Below the pieces are notes generated by a model. It was given only the letters and a program-made list of their open reading frames with translations, made no database searches and was not told the origin of the DNA. From NCBI GenBank assembly GCA_002420305.1, contig DIHT01000057.1:1-7486 (forward strand): DNA of 7,486 nt, written 5' to 3'. The translations under genes and the position numbers were made by a program. The stretch is from Akkermansiaceae bacterium UBA5689 (GTDB taxonomy: Bacteria; Verrucomicrobiota; Verrucomicrobiia; Verrucomicrobiales; Akkermansiaceae). Positions 5,059 to 7,486 of this stretch are shown here, piece by piece. Positions within the stretch are counted from its first letter, which is position 1; the number at the start of each line of letters is the position of its first letter.

Positions 5059-5243
5059 CCTCGACGCCTGTCGCTGGAGTGGCACCCTCCACGGGATGGG
5101 TGAACACCGACGGGGGAGGTGATGCCACAGGGCAGATTCCGGAATCCTTCTCGTCAACTTCAAGCGGACCACTCGATTTTTTTCATAATGTCTTGTCCCG
5201 ATGTTCGTGGTCACCACACTACGGGAACTTAAAAGTCCGATGA
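4977..5243 (+). pseudogene. Decayed copy of the N-terminal module of the downstream secreted protein
   Basis: In the frame of codons starting at 4977 the sequence reads AQGQSIGCNSNSSRDNAPP (4995 onward), then TPVAGVAPSTGWVNTDGG. This matches the N-terminus of the next gene: SVGINFNSNRD, then VAG, then NWNNTNG at nearly the same spacing. Cys and Ser replace the Ile and Phe of GINFN, consistent with decay. The frame has stops just upstream (TGA at 4974-4976) and no start codon before the module, and after about 5130 it drifts to unrecognisable sequence. Its TGA (5241-5243) overlaps the ATG of the downstream gene. This is a fragment of a tandem paralogue, spliced onto the FG-GAP remnant in another frame. 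Confidence 0.55.
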
Positions 5244-7486
5244 AAATTCAATACTTAAAAGGGGCGGCTCTCGCCCTCGTCTTTCCTGTTGGCCTTCACG
5301 CGGAGTCGGTAGGGATCAATTTTAACAGTAATCGCGATCTGTCTGCCGAGATATTGCCTGACGAGGTGGCGGGCCACCCTGATGTGGCGCAGATCAACTG
5401 GAATAACACGAACGGCGCAGCAAGCGGAAATGAGTCCAATCTTATCGGTGTCACCCCAGGCACAGTAATTGACAGCAATGGCTTGGCCACCGGCATGACT
5501 TTGGAATGGGGATCTAATACCACATGGACCACAAACAATGGGACGTCCTCCGGAGATAATAAGCTGATGAACGGCTATATCGATAATACTGATATTGTCA
5601 GCGGAAGCACATTTGTTCGAGTGAGGAATATCCCATATGCGTCATACGATGTGTATCTTTACTTCGGGAGTGCTGGGAATGGGCGAACGGGCTCTATTAC
5701 AGTTCCGGTTGCTGCGCGGGTTTTGTCCTACAGCACTAATTCCCAGCAGGCCGGAGGCTTCCCGGGAGCCTATCTCCTGACCGATGACCGGGACTCCGGG
5801 TATCCTGCTGCCAACTACTGTGTCTTTCGTAATCAGACTACCTCGTTGTTCTTCGCAGGATTTAACCGGGGTTCTTCCAACTCGGGGTGTCATGGAATCC
5901 AGATTGTTTCCAATGCCCCCCCCCCGGATGCAGATAATGATGGATTACCCGATGGCTGGGAGACGGCAAACGGGCTTTCCCCTGCCGATGATGGATCGGT
6001 TGATGCCAGCAACGGTCCCGCGGGGGACCCTGATGCTGATGGCTCCAACAATCTCGAGGAACTGACGCGAGGGACCGACCCGCAGAATGACGATAGCGAC
6101 GCGGACGGCCTGATCGATGGAGTAGAGACCCTGACCGGCGTATGGGTGAGCGAATCTGACACCGGCACCAATCCCGCCGTTCCCGACTCGGACAACGACA
6201 CCCTGCTCGACGGCACGGAGAATCCTACCCTCCCTTATGATCCCAACAATCCTGCTTCTCAGCCCGGAACAGACCCCAACCTAAACGACACCGATGGTGA
6301 TGCTGTCTCCGATGGCGAGGAGGTTACCCTCGGAAGAAATCCCACCATCCCCGCAGAGGACTTGGGGGTAATTGGTGATATTGATCAAGGCTCGCTGCGG
6401 TTCCAGACAGAGGGAGTGGGAGGAGGAGTCCCTCCGGTGCTTATATTTCCGCCCGATACAGAGATGGCACTCTACGATGCGAGAGGGAATCTTCTTGATC
6501 AAAATGACAACATTTTCTTTTTGTTCGATACGAACAGTCGGATCAACTGGACACCTCCGTCTGCAGGTAGATTCTATATTGCGGTCGGAGTGAATAACAC
6601 CGTCTTCGGAGAGCAATTCTCGGTTACCACGATGGCAAACCGGACCGGCAGCTACATTCTATATATCGATCGGTTAGATGAGAGCGGAAATCCTGCCGAC
6701 CGTGTAGATCAACCTGTAAGCTTTATTCCTGCCGGTGGAATCGATTGGTGGACCTTTAGCATCACCAACCTGCGCAGTGACCTCGATGGTGACGGCATTA
6801 CCGACGCCGTTGAGGATCAATATAGCTGTCTGGACAAGAATGTCGCCGATGCTGATGAGGACCCCGATGGTGATAGCTTGTCTAATAGCGCGGAGCTGGG
6901 CTTAGGGACCGATCCCTGCAATCCAGATAGCGACGGGGATGGCCTTGGCGATGGGGTGGAAACCGGAACAGGGGTTTTCAACGGGACGAGAGATACTGGC
7001 ACTGATCCTTTGGTTGCTGATACTGATGGCGACGCCCTTGGGGACCTGGAGGAAGTGCAGGTCGGCACAGACCCCTTTAATCCTGATACAGATGGAGATG
7101 GCTCTCCTGATGGTGAGGAGGTGAGCAACCAAGCAGATCCTCTCGATGCAAACAGCACTCCCGAAATTTTTACCGACCCAATTGTCAGAATCGACATGAC
7201 GAATCTCGACCTGCCGAATGGTGCGGCAGTCAACTCAGTAGCCAACCCGGGACAGGCCGGTCCGTTTACAACGCTGATCGGGCAGGTAGAGGCAGCAAGT
7301 CATCCCGCAAATAATAATCCTCTGGTTCAGATTCAGGGCTTGTCCTTCGATGAAGATAAAATGACCGCTGAGGTCGATGCTCCGACGCTGGGTCTGGTCG
7401 GCAATCAGACTTACACCGTCCGGGCGTGGGTCTTCAATCCGGCCTTTGCGCAGGAGGAAGCGATTGTTTCGTGGGGCCGCAGGGGA
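5240..7486 (+). CDS. Large secreted multidomain protein (SVGINF module, TSP3 repeats, LamG-like start), 3' end missing
   Basis: 749 codons without a stop; the gene continues past the window. Start ATG 5240 gives MKIQYLKGAALALVFPVGLH then A, a clear Sec signal peptide cleaved before ESVGINF. Residues about 22-225 form a beta-rich module seen in PVC secreted proteins: SVGINFNSNRD, NWNNTNG, RVRNIPYASYDVYLYFG, CHGIQIVS. A poly-proline linker APPP follows. Residues 230-376 carry thrombospondin-type-3 calcium loops (DADNDGLPDGWE, DTDGDAVSDGEE). Residues about 377-510 resemble a DVUA0089/PPC-like jelly roll (DTEMALYDARGNLLDQND). A second TSP3 block spans about 514-641, with Cys pairs (YSCLD, DPCNPD). 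The end (about 725-749, YTVRAWVFNP...) opens a LamG-like domain. Likely an exported or surface calcium-stabilised adhesion or glycan-binding protein; exact role unknown. No strong ribosome-binding site; a weak CATAAT lies at 5184-5189. Confidence 0.88.
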   Translation, partial: MKIQYLKGAALALVFPVGLHAESVGINFNSNRDLSAEILPDEVAGHPDVAQINWNNTNGAASGNESNLIGVTPGTVIDSNGLATGMTLEWGSNTTWTTNNGTSSGDNKLMNGYIDNTDIVSGSTFVRVRNIPYASYDVYLYFGSAGNGRTGSITVPVAARVLSYSTNSQQAGGFPGAYLLTDDRDSGYPAANYCVFRNQTTSLFFAGFNRGSSNSGCHGIQIVSNAPPPDADNDGLPDGWETANGLSPADDGSVDASNGPAGDPDADGSNNLEELTRGTDPQNDDSDADGLIDGVETLTGVWVSESDTGTNPAVPDSDNDTLLDGTENPTLPYDPNNPASQPGTDPNLNDTDGDAVSDGEEVTLGRNPTIPAEDLGVIGDIDQGSLRFQTEGVGGGVPPVLIFPPDTEMALYDARGNLLDQNDNIFFLFDTNSRINWTPPSAGRFYIAVGVNNTVFGEQFSVTTMANRTGSYILYIDRLDESGNPADRVDQPVSFIPAGGIDWWTFSITNLRSDLDGDGITDAVEDQYSCLDKNVADADEDPDGDSLSNSAELGLGTDPCNPDSDGDGLGDGVETGTGVFNGTRDTGTDPLVADTDGDALGDLEEVQVGTDPFNPDTDGDGSPDGEEVSNQADPLDANSTPEIFTDPIVRIDMTNLDLPNGAAVNSVANPGQAGPFTTLIGQVEAASHPANNNPLVQIQGLSFDEDKMTAEVDAPTLGLVGNQTYTVRAWVFNPAFAQEEAIVSWGRRG
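5916..5925 (+). repeat. C10 homopolymer in the linker of the large secreted protein
   Basis: Ten consecutive C residues encode the Ala-Pro-Pro-Pro linker (GCC CCC CCC CCG) between the N-terminal module and the first TSP3 block. The frame is open across it with exactly ten C. Gain or loss of one base would truncate the protein, so the tract is a candidate slipped-strand phase-variation site. Confidence 0.85.
5927..6367 (+). repeat. First thrombospondin-type-3 repeat block
   Basis: Residues 230-376 of the large protein contain repeated Asp-rich loops of the D.D.DG..DG.E type, separated by G.(D/N)P spacers: DADNDGLPDGWE, DPDADGSNNLEE, DSDADGLIDGVE, DSDNDTLLDGTE, DTDGDAVSDGEE. These are calcium-binding loops in the TSP3 family. 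Repetition is at protein level and degenerate in DNA. Confidence 0.9.
6779..7150 (+). repeat. Second thrombospondin-type-3 repeat block
   Basis: Residues 514 to about 637 contain loops DLDGDGITDAVE, DPDGDSLSNSAE, DSDGDGLGDGVE, DTDGDALGDLEE and DTDGDGSPDGEE, each followed by a G.GTDP-like turn. The loops are closer to consensus than those of the first block. It sits between the jelly-roll-like domain and the region leading to the LamG-like domain. Confidence 0.9.

Noticed and set aside
5055..5243. Independent 62-residue gene with an ATGA overlap to the large gene
   Set aside because: The frame is open further upstream to 4977 and contains the decayed SVGINF module, so it is a remnant. The overlap with ATG 5240 is probably chance.
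5296..7245. Several minus-strand and off-frame open frames over the large secreted protein gene
   Set aside because: Ser/Pro-rich mirrors of Asp/Gly-rich TSP3 repeats. The plus frame is open for 749 codons with signal peptide and domains.

Overview
The window suggests a Verrucomicrobiota bacterium or a close PVC relative. This rests on the 3' gene, a large secreted protein that combines an N-terminal 'SVGINFN...VAG...NWNNT' module, Asp-rich thrombospondin-type-3 calcium repeats and the beginning of a LamG-like domain ('AWVFNP...EEAIVSWGRRG'). That architecture is typical of PVC surface proteins. The integrase has an Asn in the box II His position, which I recall from related integrases. Start codons mostly lack strong Shine-Dalgarno sequences. 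The assignment is an inference from protein style, not from a marker gene.

Layout. Positions 1-140 are non-coding and strongly structured, with an AT-rich dyad, GGT repeats and a GC-rich hairpin. Positions 141-4010 form one compact minus-strand cassette that looks like a small integrative element or part of one. In transcription order it encodes a tyrosine recombinase, a proline/charge-rich protein with a C-terminal membrane anchor, a 39-codon membrane mini-ORF interrupted by an amber codon, a winged-helix protein, an excisionase-like HTH protein and a RepA/DnaB-like ATPase. Neighbouring frames are joined by ATGA, ATGA, TAATG and ATGTCTGA overlaps. The one gap, 56 nt before the excisionase-like gene, holds a 14-bp-arm inverted repeat. 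Positions 4011-4229 are the upstream region of the integrase, with a tandem 10-mer.

Positions 4230-4493 encode a small exported, possibly lipid-anchored protein with two 21-residue repeats. Positions 4494-5239 hold no intact recognisable gene. They contain a signal peptide plus one FG-GAP-type calcium motif in one frame, then, in another frame, a decayed copy of the N-terminal module of the next gene. Positions 5240-7486 are the first 749 codons of the large secreted protein, which runs off the window.

How the genes may work together: integrase and excisionase-like protein would integrate and excise the element, the ATPase would support its replication, and the wHTH protein would regulate it. 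The two related membrane-anchored products directly behind the integrase are the unexplained part. The most unusual observation is the mini-ORF at 2321-2440. It is perfectly coupled to both neighbours and is a diverged copy of the membrane anchor encoded just upstream, yet it carries TAG where its paralogue has TGG (Trp).
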